From CAZPWF01 sp964610775 (GTDB lineage: Bacteria; Patescibacteriota; Saccharimonadia; Saccharimonadales; JACQNP01), in NCBI GenBank assembly GCA_964610775.1, contig CAZSZC010000017.1, forward strand, positions 1 through 13,972: 13,972 nt of DNA. Reading direction: 5' to 3'. The translations under genes were made by a program, and so were the position numbers. A model generated the notes under the pieces. That model did no database searches. It saw nothing but the letters and a program-made list of their open reading frames with translations, and was not told the DNA's origin. Shown here piece by piece: positions 1-6,329 of the stretch (its first letter is position 1; every line of letters begins with the position of its first letter).

Positions 1-366
1 TATCTGCAAGGTATGCGTGACAGTATCCATATCGTAAAGACTCAAGGAAAACCCGGCGACCAGATAGTCAACGTCCACTTTATGAATAAACCTTCATTTA
101 TGTATTACTACTATAATTACTCGCCAAATAAGGTTGGCGTAACGCGACCCATCAGAGATATTACGTTTGATAACCAAAAAGACGCTTTTGTTACCGACAC
201 ACGTTTTTATAGGCAACTCTCCGACAAGCACGGACAAGCACGTATCTGGATGATCTGCGGAGCGGGACTAGGATACGATTGTCTGCGGAACTCCAGAGCC
301 ACGTATGATACGATTTATTCTACAGACATCGACTATATAAAACTTGGTGAATTACGACCCCGCTAA
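1..366 (+). CDS. C-terminal part of a probable GT-C (ArnT/PMT-like) membrane glycosyltransferase, 5' end outside window
   Basis: The frame is open from the first base of the window (Y-L-Q-G before the first Met at 13), so this is the end of a longer protein and not a 117-residue gene. The visible part is soluble, with no membrane helix. It contains a segment like the extracytoplasmic C-terminal domain of ArnT/PMT-type glycosyltransferases: a 'KPGDQIVNVHF' stretch, a Tyr-rich run (MYYYYNY), then 'RIWMICGAG' near the end. That order (PGD-I-V, aromatic run, [RK]-[VI]-W-[LM]-[IV]) is common in GT39-like proteins. These use polyprenyl-phosphate sugars on the outer face of the membrane. The stop at 364-366 overlaps the stop of the convergent GtrA gene. 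Family assignment is inference, because the catalytic N-terminal half is not visible. Confidence 0.5.
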   Translation, partial: YLQGMRDSIHIVKTQGKPGDQIVNVHFMNKPSFMYYYYNYSPNKVGVTRPIRDITFDNQKDAFVTDTRFYRQLSDKHGQARIWMICGAGLGYDCLRNSRATYDTIYSTDIDYIKLGELRPR

Positions 367-764
367 TCTTGATATCTGAATATCACTAACTTAAATAAGA
401 TGAAATTCCAGAGTGATGTCACGACCATGGCTAGTAACTTGCTAATGTCCGCGCGGATGTCGAGGTTAACTAGTACCTGAACAATTGCAATTGTAAGTGC
501 CAAATTAATAACTGCAAGCAGTGTGTACATTCCGAACTGCTTGGTCGTTTTATGCCGATGGCTTGCATCATTGAATGTCCATAGTCTATTCAATATAAAG
601 CTGCTCATTAGACCAAAAACAAAACTTAGTATATTTGCCCCTACAATGCTTAAACCTAGCTGGCGGAATAGTACCAGAAAGGATATATACTCAACCAAAA
701 ATGCACTAACACCCACTACCACATACTTAACCAGGCTAAGGCTTATCTTTAGTTTATCTTTCAC
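363..764 (-). CDS. GtrA-family membrane protein (putative polyprenyl-phosphate-sugar flippase)
   Basis: A 133-residue protein of the usual GtrA length with four predicted membrane helices (about residues 11-33, 39-58, 76-99, 106-128). The GtrA signature N-R-L-W-T-F is at residues 59-64 and the typical last-helix motif N-F-I-L-F-K-L-V-I-F at 120-129. GtrA/GtcA proteins are thought to move undecaprenyl-phosphate-linked sugars across the cytoplasmic membrane for GT-C enzymes outside. The start is GTG at 764, chosen because an AAAAAGG Shine-Dalgarno (777-771 on the minus strand) lies 6 bases upstream and the product starts with a Lys-rich cytoplasmic stretch. It is the last gene of the minus-strand operon, 2 bases after the DUF2304 gene. 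With the DPM1-like GT2 upstream it forms a classic sugar-loading and flipping pair. Confidence 0.92.
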   Translation of the reverse strand: MKDKLKISLSLVKYVVVGVSAFLVEYISFLVLFRQLGLSIVGANILSFVFGLMSSFILNRLWTFNDASHRHKTTKQFGMYTLLAVINLALTIAIVQVLVNLDIRADISKLLAMVVTSLWNFILFKLVIFRYQD

Positions 765-766
765 TA

Positions 767-1102
767 TTAGCCTTTTTCGTTAGCCTCGAGTATTGCAACC
801 TTACGAGCCAGCTTAACAATAAGTTGCTGCTCCCGTTTTTTATTTGTGTAATCACCTAATTTTGAAGCGAGAAACGCTAAAGTAAGTACATAAAGAAGCA
901 GATCAGCACCCCGCCCCACTCCAAGCTTATGTGCAACAATGTTTAGAAGTTCGGGCGTAATCACAGCCGCTATAGCCATACAGGTGAAAACAACACCTAG
1001 TATTTTCTTCCACGCCTTGGTCTGTGCGCTATTTGGACTCCCCAAAAATCTAACAAGCAGAACTGTAAAGCAGAGTATGAGGATGATTTGGATATGTATC
1101 AT
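767..1102 (-). CDS. DUF2304 domain-containing small membrane protein
   Basis: A 111-residue protein. It has a hydrophobic N-terminal helix (2-20), a second helix (about 33-49), the conserved L-G-V-G-R-G-A-D-L-L-L-Y segment (60-71) leading into a third helix, and a charged, probably coiled-coil C-terminus (85-108) rich in Lys, Glu and Gln. The G-x-G-R-G-x-D motif followed by a helix is the hallmark of DUF2304. DUF2304 genes are very often found next to DPM1-like GT2 genes, as here, and are thought to be membrane partners or anchors of these enzymes; the biochemical role is unknown. The ATG overlaps the TGA of the preceding GT2 gene by four bases (ATGA, 1102-1099), implying translational coupling. 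An AAAGG lies 10 bases upstream of the ATG. Confidence 0.88.
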   Translation of the reverse strand: MIHIQIILILCFTVLLVRFLGSPNSAQTKAWKKILGVVFTCMAIAAVITPELLNIVAHKLGVGRGADLLLYVLTLAFLASKLGDYTNKKREQQLIVKLARKVAILEANEKG

Positions 1103-1797
1103 CGTTTAGTGACCTTTTGTAATAGAGTGTCGAAAACAATATTAATGACGTTAAGATTCGGATTATGGCTCTTTGCGATAGTATAGTCAGTGTAAGTAAC
1201 CGTTGTTGGTAGTTCAGCAAAACGAAATTTCTCGTCGCTGATTCTCTGTATTACTTCAGAGGCGTGCGACATGTCCGGTAGAGTAATATTTAACTTCTCA
1301 GCAAACTGCCTATTAAATACTCGTAGACCGTTATGGGTATCCGTCAACTTAATGCCCGTGGTTATATTCGAGAATAAGACCGCCAACTTAAGGATTACCT
1401 TCTTTAGTCTTACCATATCAACCGCTTTACCTCGAAATCGTGAACCAAGAACGATATCAATCTTCTTGTGATTCCGTATGTATGCCAACATTTTCTCAAC
1501 ATCTTTTAGGCTATGTTGGCCATCTGCATCAAAAGTTACAAAGTACCTCGCTTTGGGATCCTGCAATGCATATTCAACGCCCGTTTGAATAGCCGCCCCC
1601 TGACCTAGATTAAATGGGTGATTTATAAGAACTGCCTTTGTTTTTTTAACTTCTTGGGCTGAATCATCTTTACTGCCATCATTCACGCAAACGACATTGT
1701 CGTACTTCTTTAATACACTCACTACGACTTCACGTACGACCTTAGCCTCGTTATAGACAGGAATAATGATATAGACGTCACTCATAGCCATCAACAT
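1099..1797 (-). CDS. GT2 glycosyltransferase, DPM1/polyprenyl-phosphate sugar transferase type
   Basis: A 232-residue single-domain GT-A enzyme with the expected motifs in order: I-I-P-V-Y-N-E-A (11-18), V-N-D-G-S-K-D-D-S (38-46), L-G-Q-G-A-A-I-Q-T-G (64-73), the metal/nucleotide DXD region F-D-A-D-G-Q-H (89-95), G-S-R-F (118-121) and a T-H-N-G-L-R-V-F segment near residue 160. This pattern is typical of dolichyl/undecaprenyl-phosphate mannosyl- or glucosyltransferases that transfer a sugar from a nucleotide donor to polyprenyl phosphate at the inner membrane face. Unlike CsbB/GtrB it has no C-terminal membrane helices; the DUF2304 and GtrA proteins downstream may supply them. Three in-frame ATGs (1797, 1791, 1785) could start the protein. 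None has a clear Shine-Dalgarno, and ATG 1785 gives the N-terminus most usual in the family. The sugar cannot be told. Confidence 0.92.
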   Translation of the reverse strand: MLMAMSDVYIIIPVYNEAKVVREVVVSVLKKYDNVVCVNDGSKDDSAQEVKKTKAVLINHPFNLGQGAAIQTGVEYALQDPKARYFVTFDADGQHSLKDVEKMLAYIRNHKKIDIVLGSRFRGKAVDMVRLKKVILKLAVLFSNITTGIKLTDTHNGLRVFNRQFAEKLNITLPDMSHASEVIQRISDEKFRFAELPTTVTYTDYTIAKSHNPNLNVINIVFDTLLQKVTKR

Positions 1798-1820
1798 TAG
1801 AATAACATGTACTGGCAGGT

Positions 1821-2579
1821 CTAGCGTTTCTTCTTAACAACAGGTGTTTTTGGCTTTTTTGCCACGCTTAGTAGGTTCTTGCCAATTGGCGGGGTGACTA
1901 CACCTTCCAGTGTACTAATCACTGGTACGGCCAAATTATCATAAAGACGCACTACAGACTGGTTGAGCTTCTTCCGCTTTAGGACTCTAAAACTTAACCA
2001 CCACGGTGTAATACCAAGCATGTCGACATAGTGGGCCCTCTCAATAACGAAACCGGCATTATCGTGTTTAGCGATAAGATCCTTCTTATGATAACGGCGA
2101 TGGTGTCCAACTTGTTTATCAAAGCTTCCAAGAAGCCCCTGGAGTGCCGGCACAAAAATCAACAGCGTTCCACCTGGCTTTAGCAGCTTATAGGCAAGCT
2201 TAATCTCTTCAGTGTCGTCTTCAATATGCTCCATGACGTTCACGTAAATAATTGTGTCGGGCTTAGACTTCAAAGATTTTTGTATGTCTTTAAGAGAACC
2301 ATTGTGTGTCTGTATGTTAGTCTTTGGTGACGTTTTTTGGAGTGTTTTCATTCGCCTCTCAAGATGAGGAAACATATCAACAGATGGCTCTACAAGCGTA
2401 AGACTATTCGGTTTTTTGTCTAACAGGTGCTTAGTGAACGATCCTGTGCCTGCACCAACCTCAACAATATCTTTGCCAATGTTATCGCCAAACATTCGTG
2501 AAACCCATGCATAGTATTTCTGTGCGTTCAGCATAGATTCCAAATCATGACCACCATATACAAAGTCGTCTTTCTGCAC
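1821..2579 (-). CDS. Class I SAM-dependent methyltransferase
   Basis: A 252-residue Rossmann-fold methyltransferase. SAM-binding motif I is V-E-V-G-A-G-T-G (39-46), the motif II acidic residue is in L-V-E-P-S (62-66), a V-N-V-M-E-H-I segment (113-119) matches the 'vlEHi' post-motif of the Methyltransf_11/23 group, and L-K-P-G-G-T-L-L-I-F-V-P (133-144) is motif III. G-H-H-R-R-Y-H-K-K-D-L (158-168) is common in sugar- and lipid-locus methyltransferases. The C-terminus ends in a Lys-rich tail. Substrate unknown; context suggests a lipid-linked sugar or a glycan end. The start is GTG at 2579, supported by a strong GGAGGG ribosome binding site five bases upstream. It is the first gene of a four-gene operon; 23 bases separate it from the GT2 gene. 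Confidence 0.88.
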   Translation of the reverse strand: MQKDDFVYGGHDLESMLNAQKYYAWVSRMFGDNIGKDIVEVGAGTGSFTKHLLDKKPNSLTLVEPSVDMFPHLERRMKTLQKTSPKTNIQTHNGSLKDIQKSLKSKPDTIIYVNVMEHIEDDTEEIKLAYKLLKPGGTLLIFVPALQGLLGSFDKQVGHHRRYHKKDLIAKHDNAGFVIERAHYVDMLGITPWWLSFRVLKRKKLNQSVVRLYDNLAVPVISTLEGVVTPPIGKNLLSVAKKPKTPVVKKKR

Positions 2580-2584
2580 TAAAA

Positions 2585-2590
2585 CCCTCC
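2585..2590 (-). promoter_or_regulatory. Strong Shine-Dalgarno (GGAGGG) fixing the GTG start at 2579
   Basis: On the minus strand GGAGGG is followed by TTTTA and then GTG. The spacing of five bases is ideal for a ribosome binding site, so GTG 2579 is the start of the methyltransferase. It is the strongest Shine-Dalgarno in the window and contrasts with several plus-strand genes that have none. Confidence 0.85.
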
Positions 2591-2605
2591 ATTTACTCCA
2601 GAATT

Positions 2606-2614
2606 TGTTAGAAT
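2606..2614 (+). promoter_or_regulatory. Extended -10 promoter of the GT39-like gene
   Basis: TGTTAGAAT matches an extended -10 (TG, one base, TAGAAT). It mirrors the minus-strand element TGATACAAT at 2624-2616, giving a dyad-symmetric divergent promoter. The predicted transcript start is about seven bases downstream, at 2621. That base is also the first of an in-frame ATC codon of the GT39-like reading frame. Confidence 0.5.
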
Positions 2615-2615
2615 C

Positions 2616-2624
2616 ATTGTATCA
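2616..2624 (-). promoter_or_regulatory. Extended -10 promoter of the methyltransferase-GT2-DUF2304-GtrA operon
   Basis: On the minus strand this reads TGATACAAT, an extended -10 (TG, one base, then TACAAT; consensus TATAAT). No good -35 is seen 16-18 bases upstream, as is common for extended -10 promoters. The predicted transcript start near 2609 gives a leader of about 30 bases carrying the GGAGGG site. It faces the plus-strand -10 at 2606-2614 with one base between them. Confidence 0.55.
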
Positions 2625-2695
2625 AACAATTAACGCTTACCGATCGGATCAAAGTAAAAATTACCTCTCATAAATGGGCACTTCTACTGATTGGC
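2621..2695 (+). other. Probable in-frame N-terminal extension of the GT39-like protein, without ATG/GTG/TTG
   Basis: The frame of the gene at 2696 stays open upstream to a TAG at 2609-2611. Reading from ATC 2621 gives I-K-Q-L-T-L-T-D-R-I-K-V-K-I-T-S-H-K-W-A then L-L-L-I-G joining M-F-A-V. This is a basic cytoplasmic head plus the first half of a membrane helix that the ATG at 2696 would cut off. No ATG, GTG or TTG lies in the frame, so the start would have to be ATC (2621 or 2648), ATT (2660) or CTG (2687), or an ATG has mutated. A K-I-T-S-H stretch also occurs near the N-terminus of the YfhO-like protein. Inference from hydrophobicity and family layout. Confidence 0.5.
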
Positions 2696-4186
2696 ATGTT
2701 TGCAGTTATAGCCTCTATAAGCCTTCGTTACCCCGGTTTGCATTACGATGAAGCACTGTTTGTAAACGGAGCTATTCGTGTCGATAAGACAACGTTTATC
2801 ACCGCTCATTTTTGGAAGGTTCCCTTCCTGCTCATGCCTTATATCGGCGGTCTAAAATCATACTTACTCTTCCCCGTATTGGAGGTTTTTGGTTCGGGAG
2901 TAATTGTGCAAAGACTGTTCAATATTACCTTGATGTCTTCAGCGCTTGGCCTGGTGTACTATGCCACACTACGCATATCCACAAAACAAGTTGCACTAAC
3001 TACACTCGCGCTACTTGCAAGCAATGCCAGCATATTGGCATTTGGCCGCACCGACTTTGGGCCAGTTATTCTTGAAATGACACTAAAGACTGCTAGCTTC
3101 TTTTGCTTGGTCATATTCATACAAAAGAAGCAACTACACTACCTTTTTCTCATGGGAATATTCTTGCTACTAGGTGAGTTTAATAAGATTAACTTCCTTT
3201 GGTTTACCGATGCTATCTATGCTTGCCTGTTTTTTGAGATAGTCGGATATTGGCGAGCTAAAAAGAAACTGCTCTTTAACACCAAGACATTTGCCACCCT
3301 GGGAGCAATCTTTGTTGCTTCGTTCTTTTACTACATAATTATCGTAAAGTATTACCACATTGGCGAAGGCTTTAAACTTGCCAACCTAGGCTTCGTAGTT
3401 CGCTCGCTCGCTACTACGCTTGGCGGGCAATGGTACTTCAATGCCTTGCTGCAATCTCAGGTTACCTACTTCATCTCTTACGCTCTATTTACTCTGCAGC
3501 TACTGCCTATCATTTACGGCTTGCGTTATGGCTTACTGCGCCCATCAAAAAAGAGCGACGTACCACTATTTAAATGGTGCCTTATTATTATGGGTGTTCT
3601 ACTTGCACAAATTGCTATTACACCTAATGCAACTGCCGCATGGCACTACTTGGCCGTCCAACCATTCTGGGCACTCACTGTGGCTTTGTCGGTTAACTTT
3701 TGGTATCAACGCATTGCAAAGCCAAGGCGAATATATATGACTGCCGCAGTAGTCACTCTTTGCGTAGTTCAACTGAGTATTTACGTACTACAAATCCCTC
3801 TGCTTCGAAGTACAAAATCTATTGCTTGGTCAAAGAGCATATATCAACTAGCTGACACTACTAAACGGCTGAACGGACACGTGCTTGCTGCTGACTGGGG
3901 ACTACAAACACAGCTCATTGCCCTGGACCCGACACATAATAAATACCAAGAGGTGTTTGGGCCGTTTGATGTTCGTAAGACCAGCGAGGTAGAGCGAATC
4001 AAGAGCACGTATTTCTCGACTGGTCAGGTAACATACATCATCGTTCATCCCGCCAAAGAAGCAACCTTTCCAAAGGATCAAGCCGACATAATATCTGTAG
4101 CTGAACAAGTCGGTAACGTATCAAAGTTTAGGGTTATCTACGACGACGGTCGACCAACTTACGAGATCTACCGAGTCACATACTGA
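2696..4186 (+). CDS. GT39/ArnT-like (PMT_2 superfamily) integral membrane glycosyltransferase
   Basis: At least 496 residues: an N-terminal half with many membrane helices and a soluble C-terminal domain from about residue 390. The key sign is R-Y-P-G-L-H-Y-D-E-A (11-20): in ArnT/PMT-type GT-C enzymes the first helix is followed by an extracytoplasmic loop with an acidic D-E pair that acts in catalysis. Further helices follow (for example G-I-F-L-L-L-G-E near 158), and the tail contains A-A-D-W-G-L. Such enzymes transfer a sugar from a polyprenyl-phosphate carrier to protein, lipid or glycan on the outer face. The listed start is the first ATG in frame, but it removes about half of helix 1; translation may begin at ATC 2621 (see the extension entry). 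It ends with TGA, five bases from the out-of-frame YfhO tail on the other strand. Confidence 0.75.
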   Translation: MFAVIASISLRYPGLHYDEALFVNGAIRVDKTTFITAHFWKVPFLLMPYIGGLKSYLLFPVLEVFGSGVIVQRLFNITLMSSALGLVYYATLRISTKQVALTTLALLASNASILAFGRTDFGPVILEMTLKTASFFCLVIFIQKKQLHYLFLMGIFLLLGEFNKINFLWFTDAIYACLFFEIVGYWRAKKKLLFNTKTFATLGAIFVASFFYYIIIVKYYHIGEGFKLANLGFVVRSLATTLGGQWYFNALLQSQVTYFISYALFTLQLLPIIYGLRYGLLRPSKKSDVPLFKWCLIIMGVLLAQIAITPNATAAWHYLAVQPFWALTVALSVNFWYQRIAKPRRIYMTAAVVTLCVVQLSIYVLQIPLLRSTKSIAWSKSIYQLADTTKRLNGHVLAADWGLQTQLIALDPTHNKYQEVFGPFDVRKTSEVERIKSTYFSTGQVTYIIVHPAKEATFPKDQADIISVAEQVGNVSKFRVIYDDGRPTYEIYRVTY

Positions 4187-4191
4187 AGCTA

Positions 4192-4291
4192 CTAAAGGTA
4201 ACTAAACTCGACAGTATGTTTGCCTGCAGGGACCTCGACCGACCTAAACAACTTAACCGCTGTTGGGCTATAGGCTTGAATATCTACCGCC
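4192..4291 (-). pseudogene. Out-of-frame conserved C-terminal tail of the YfhO-like gene
   Basis: Just after the TAA of the YfhO-like frame (4294-4292), the neighbouring minus-strand frame reads K-A-V-D-I-Q-A-Y-S-P-T-A-V-K-L-F-R-S, then V-E-V-P-A-G-K-H-T-V-E-F-S-Y-L and TAG at 4192-4194. YfhO-family proteins commonly end '...Y-Y-P-G-W-K-A-x-V-D-G...' followed by 'F-R-A-V-x-V-P-A-G-x-H-x-V-E-F-x-Y'. The in-frame protein stops at V-F-Y-S-G, exactly before the expected W-K-A. A loss of two bases in the tryptophan codon (T left of TGG), or a one-base gain, explains the break. This piece has no start of its own and would not be made alone. Confidence 0.8.
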
Positions 4292-6286
4292 TTAGCCACT
4301 ATAGAATACTTCCGACAAAACCAGTCGCCCTGCCTTGGTAGACTCTGGAGTGGTAAGCACAATCTTATTGTCGGCATAACTTGTAACTACAATCGGCGTA
4401 CAAGCAGGAGTCTGTGGCATGCAATCAGCAAGCTGGTCGGCCATGTAGGCACGTGGTACAAAATTTGGCCGCTCATAGACGTATATCTGTCGATCAGCAT
4501 CGTACATATGAGAAACAAGTTCCGGGTGTGGCTTCTTCGAGACCAAAAACTGCACATTTAGTAGATCCATGTGCAGCCCAGCAGTATCTTCTGTCTCGGG
4601 CTCCATTAGGTAATCATAAAAGTCTTTATGTAGGGTTGCACCATAGCCGTTAGTTGTCTGAATGTTATAAACGTCACCGATGTTCACCGGTAGTGCACCA
4701 TCCTCGATCATAACTCTAGACTTCGTAAAGTACTTTTCAAGATAGGTAATGCTGCTGGTTCGTCGGTAGTAGTCTGGTGCATATGTGGCCGGGAACGCAG
4801 CAATTTTAGGCAAGAACCAAACTGGCATAGTTATGCTCGATATGACAATAACCGTCACTAAGCCAAGTGCCAGACGCTTACGGAATAGGAGTAACACTCC
4901 ACCCAATAGGGCTAGGGTGAGTCCTTGGTATACAAAATGCTTACTAAATGCGCCATGTCTAGATGCAAGATAGGCATAGATAGCATTAAGCCCAAGGAAC
5001 CCTGTTGCCACCAGCAGACCTAACTGCATTTTCTTAGAAGCGAATCGTTTAGGCGCATATTGCGAGAGTACCTCTACCGAGATGCCGAGAAGTACTGCCA
5101 AACAAAACTGAACAACAATGCTGTATCGTGCCAACTGGCGAACCTGAGAAAATAGCGGCAACAGTCGGAGTACACCCGGAACGAATGTCCAATAGCCCAT
5201 CATGATAACTGTCGTGATGCCAGCCGTAAGAGTTATGAACCGTTTATTCTGGCGCCATACTACATGCTCGGCAAGTTCGCCTCGAAACTTTAGTAAGACC
5301 AACAATACTATCGCCAATGCGGCTAGCCCAATATAGACTTCATTTCCGTCCACGACCGTATATTGTGTTGGATCAACCAGTGACAAAGTATCTTGTGGCT
5401 TATAGCTGAACGTCTTGGTGTAGGTAACAAAACTAACTTTTTCAGAAGGGCCAATCGGCTTCGCATCCCCAACAAAACGGTAGGCTTGTGGCAAGTACTG
5501 TGCACTAAGTAGCAGCTGTGGTGCAGCAACAATAACCCCTAACGCCACAGACAAGACCCAGGGCTTTACCCTATTAAAGTAGAGCTTCAGTAAAGGTGTG
5601 CGACTTGGTTTGGTTGCATAGAACAAGATAAATAAACCAAGCAAGAAGTTAGCGTGGAACCATGGTTGTATATGTCCCGCAAGAATAATTAACCCCTGAC
5701 ATAAGCCACAGAGCAATAGATATCGAATCTTACGAGTATCTAGGTATGACTTAAAGGTAAAGAAGATCCATGGAATAAAGCAGAGTCCAAAGAATATTGC
5801 TGTTTGTGAAACCGAGCGAACTGCAACACCACCACCGTAGGCATATACCAATCCCGAAGCAAAAGCTCCGTATTTATTCAAGCCAAGCGCTCGAGCTGCA
5901 AGATACATACCAACGCTTGCTAGCCAGAAATGGAACACAACAATTGCTTCAAGCCAAAAAATACTAATCCCTTTAGCTGATCCAAACAACCACACCCATA
6001 TTAGATTGATTGGATAAAACACTCCTGTTTGCAGCTCTCCTACAAATGAGTGCCCCGAGTTTTTATTGGCATCCCAAATAGGAAGTGTCCCTTGGTGTAC
6101 CGCATAGGTCAGTTTTTGGTACCAGGCATAGAACTGATCAATATTGTCCATAAATACATAGAACGTTCGTCGCTTAAAAATAAGGGTAGTGGCAAAAGTT
6201 GCCAAACAGACTATCGCCAGTAAAAATATAGGCCAAAGTGCGTGTGAAGTTATTTTCTGGTAGATGCAAAGTAGCTTACTTTTCAT
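4292..6286 (-). CDS. YfhO-family GT-C membrane protein, frameshifted at its 3' end
   Basis: A 664-residue polytopic protein. After helix 1 (about 18-36) comes the YfhO/GT-C acidic loop F-M-D-N-I-D-Q-F-Y-A-W-Y (45-56), then L-P-I-W-D-A-N-K-N-S-G (69-79) and G-V-F-Y-P-I-N (88-94), all typical of YfhO. About a dozen helices follow, then a C-terminal extracytoplasmic region ending L-V-L-S-E-V-F-Y-S-G. In Firmicutes YfhO transfers lipid-linked sugars to teichoic acids, working with a CsbB-type GT2 and a GtrA-like flippase; homologues of both lie in this window. The conserved ending follows in another frame (4192-4291), so the protein is truncated or the gene has a recent indel. Even with the tail restored it lacks the final membrane helix that many relatives have. 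ATG 6286 has no Shine-Dalgarno and a very short predicted leader. Confidence 0.82.
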   Translation of the reverse strand: MKSKLLCIYQKITSHALWPIFLLAIVCLATFATTLIFKRRTFYVFMDNIDQFYAWYQKLTYAVHQGTLPIWDANKNSGHSFVGELQTGVFYPINLIWVWLFGSAKGISIFWLEAIVVFHFWLASVGMYLAARALGLNKYGAFASGLVYAYGGGVAVRSVSQTAIFFGLCFIPWIFFTFKSYLDTRKIRYLLLCGLCQGLIILAGHIQPWFHANFLLGLFILFYATKPSRTPLLKLYFNRVKPWVLSVALGVIVAAPQLLLSAQYLPQAYRFVGDAKPIGPSEKVSFVTYTKTFSYKPQDTLSLVDPTQYTVVDGNEVYIGLAALAIVLLVLLKFRGELAEHVVWRQNKRFITLTAGITTVIMMGYWTFVPGVLRLLPLFSQVRQLARYSIVVQFCLAVLLGISVEVLSQYAPKRFASKKMQLGLLVATGFLGLNAIYAYLASRHGAFSKHFVYQGLTLALLGGVLLLFRKRLALGLVTVIVISSITMPVWFLPKIAAFPATYAPDYYRRTSSITYLEKYFTKSRVMIEDGALPVNIGDVYNIQTTNGYGATLHKDFYDYLMEPETEDTAGLHMDLLNVQFLVSKKPHPELVSHMYDADRQIYVYERPNFVPRAYMADQLADCMPQTPACTPIVVTSYADNKIVLTTPESTKAGRLVLSEVFYSG

Positions 6287-6302
6287 GGCAATTCTACGAG
6301 TC

Positions 6303-6311
6303 AGTGTAGCA
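6303..6311 (-). promoter_or_regulatory. Extended -10 promoter of the YfhO-like gene
   Basis: The minus strand reads TGCTACACT, an extended -10 (TG, one base, TACACT). A transcript start near 6296 would leave a leader of about 10 bases before ATG 6286, with no Shine-Dalgarno in it. The element resembles TGATACAAT (2624-2616) and TGCTATACT (8957-8965). Confidence 0.45.
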
Positions 6312-6321
6312 CAATACTATA

Positions 6322-6327
6322 TACAAT
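6322..6327 (+). promoter_or_regulatory. Possible -10 for the 6330-8944 gene pair
   Basis: TACAAT within an AT-rich run (6313-6330) is the best -10 candidate upstream of the gene pair. Overlapping alternatives are TACTAT (6315-6320) and TATACA (6320-6325). I see no convincing -35 and no TG extension. It would start transcription near 6334, a few bases before ATG 6339. Confidence 0.25.
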
Positions 6328-6329
6328 AA

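Noticed and set aside
523..783. Open frame of 86 codons on the plus strand
   Set aside because: It lies antisense to the GtrA gene, has no ribosome site and no recognisable domain; the GtrA frame has clear family motifs.
2674..2751. ATG at 2674 upstream of the GT39-like gene, as an alternative start or leader peptide
   Set aside because: It is in a different frame from the GT39-like gene and gives only a 25-codon unremarkable peptide ending in TGA, with no ribosome binding site.
4192..4377. Separate small protein of 61 residues on the minus strand
   Set aside because: The conserved part matches the missing YfhO ending and the first third is just another frame of the YfhO gene, so it is the shifted tail and not a gene.
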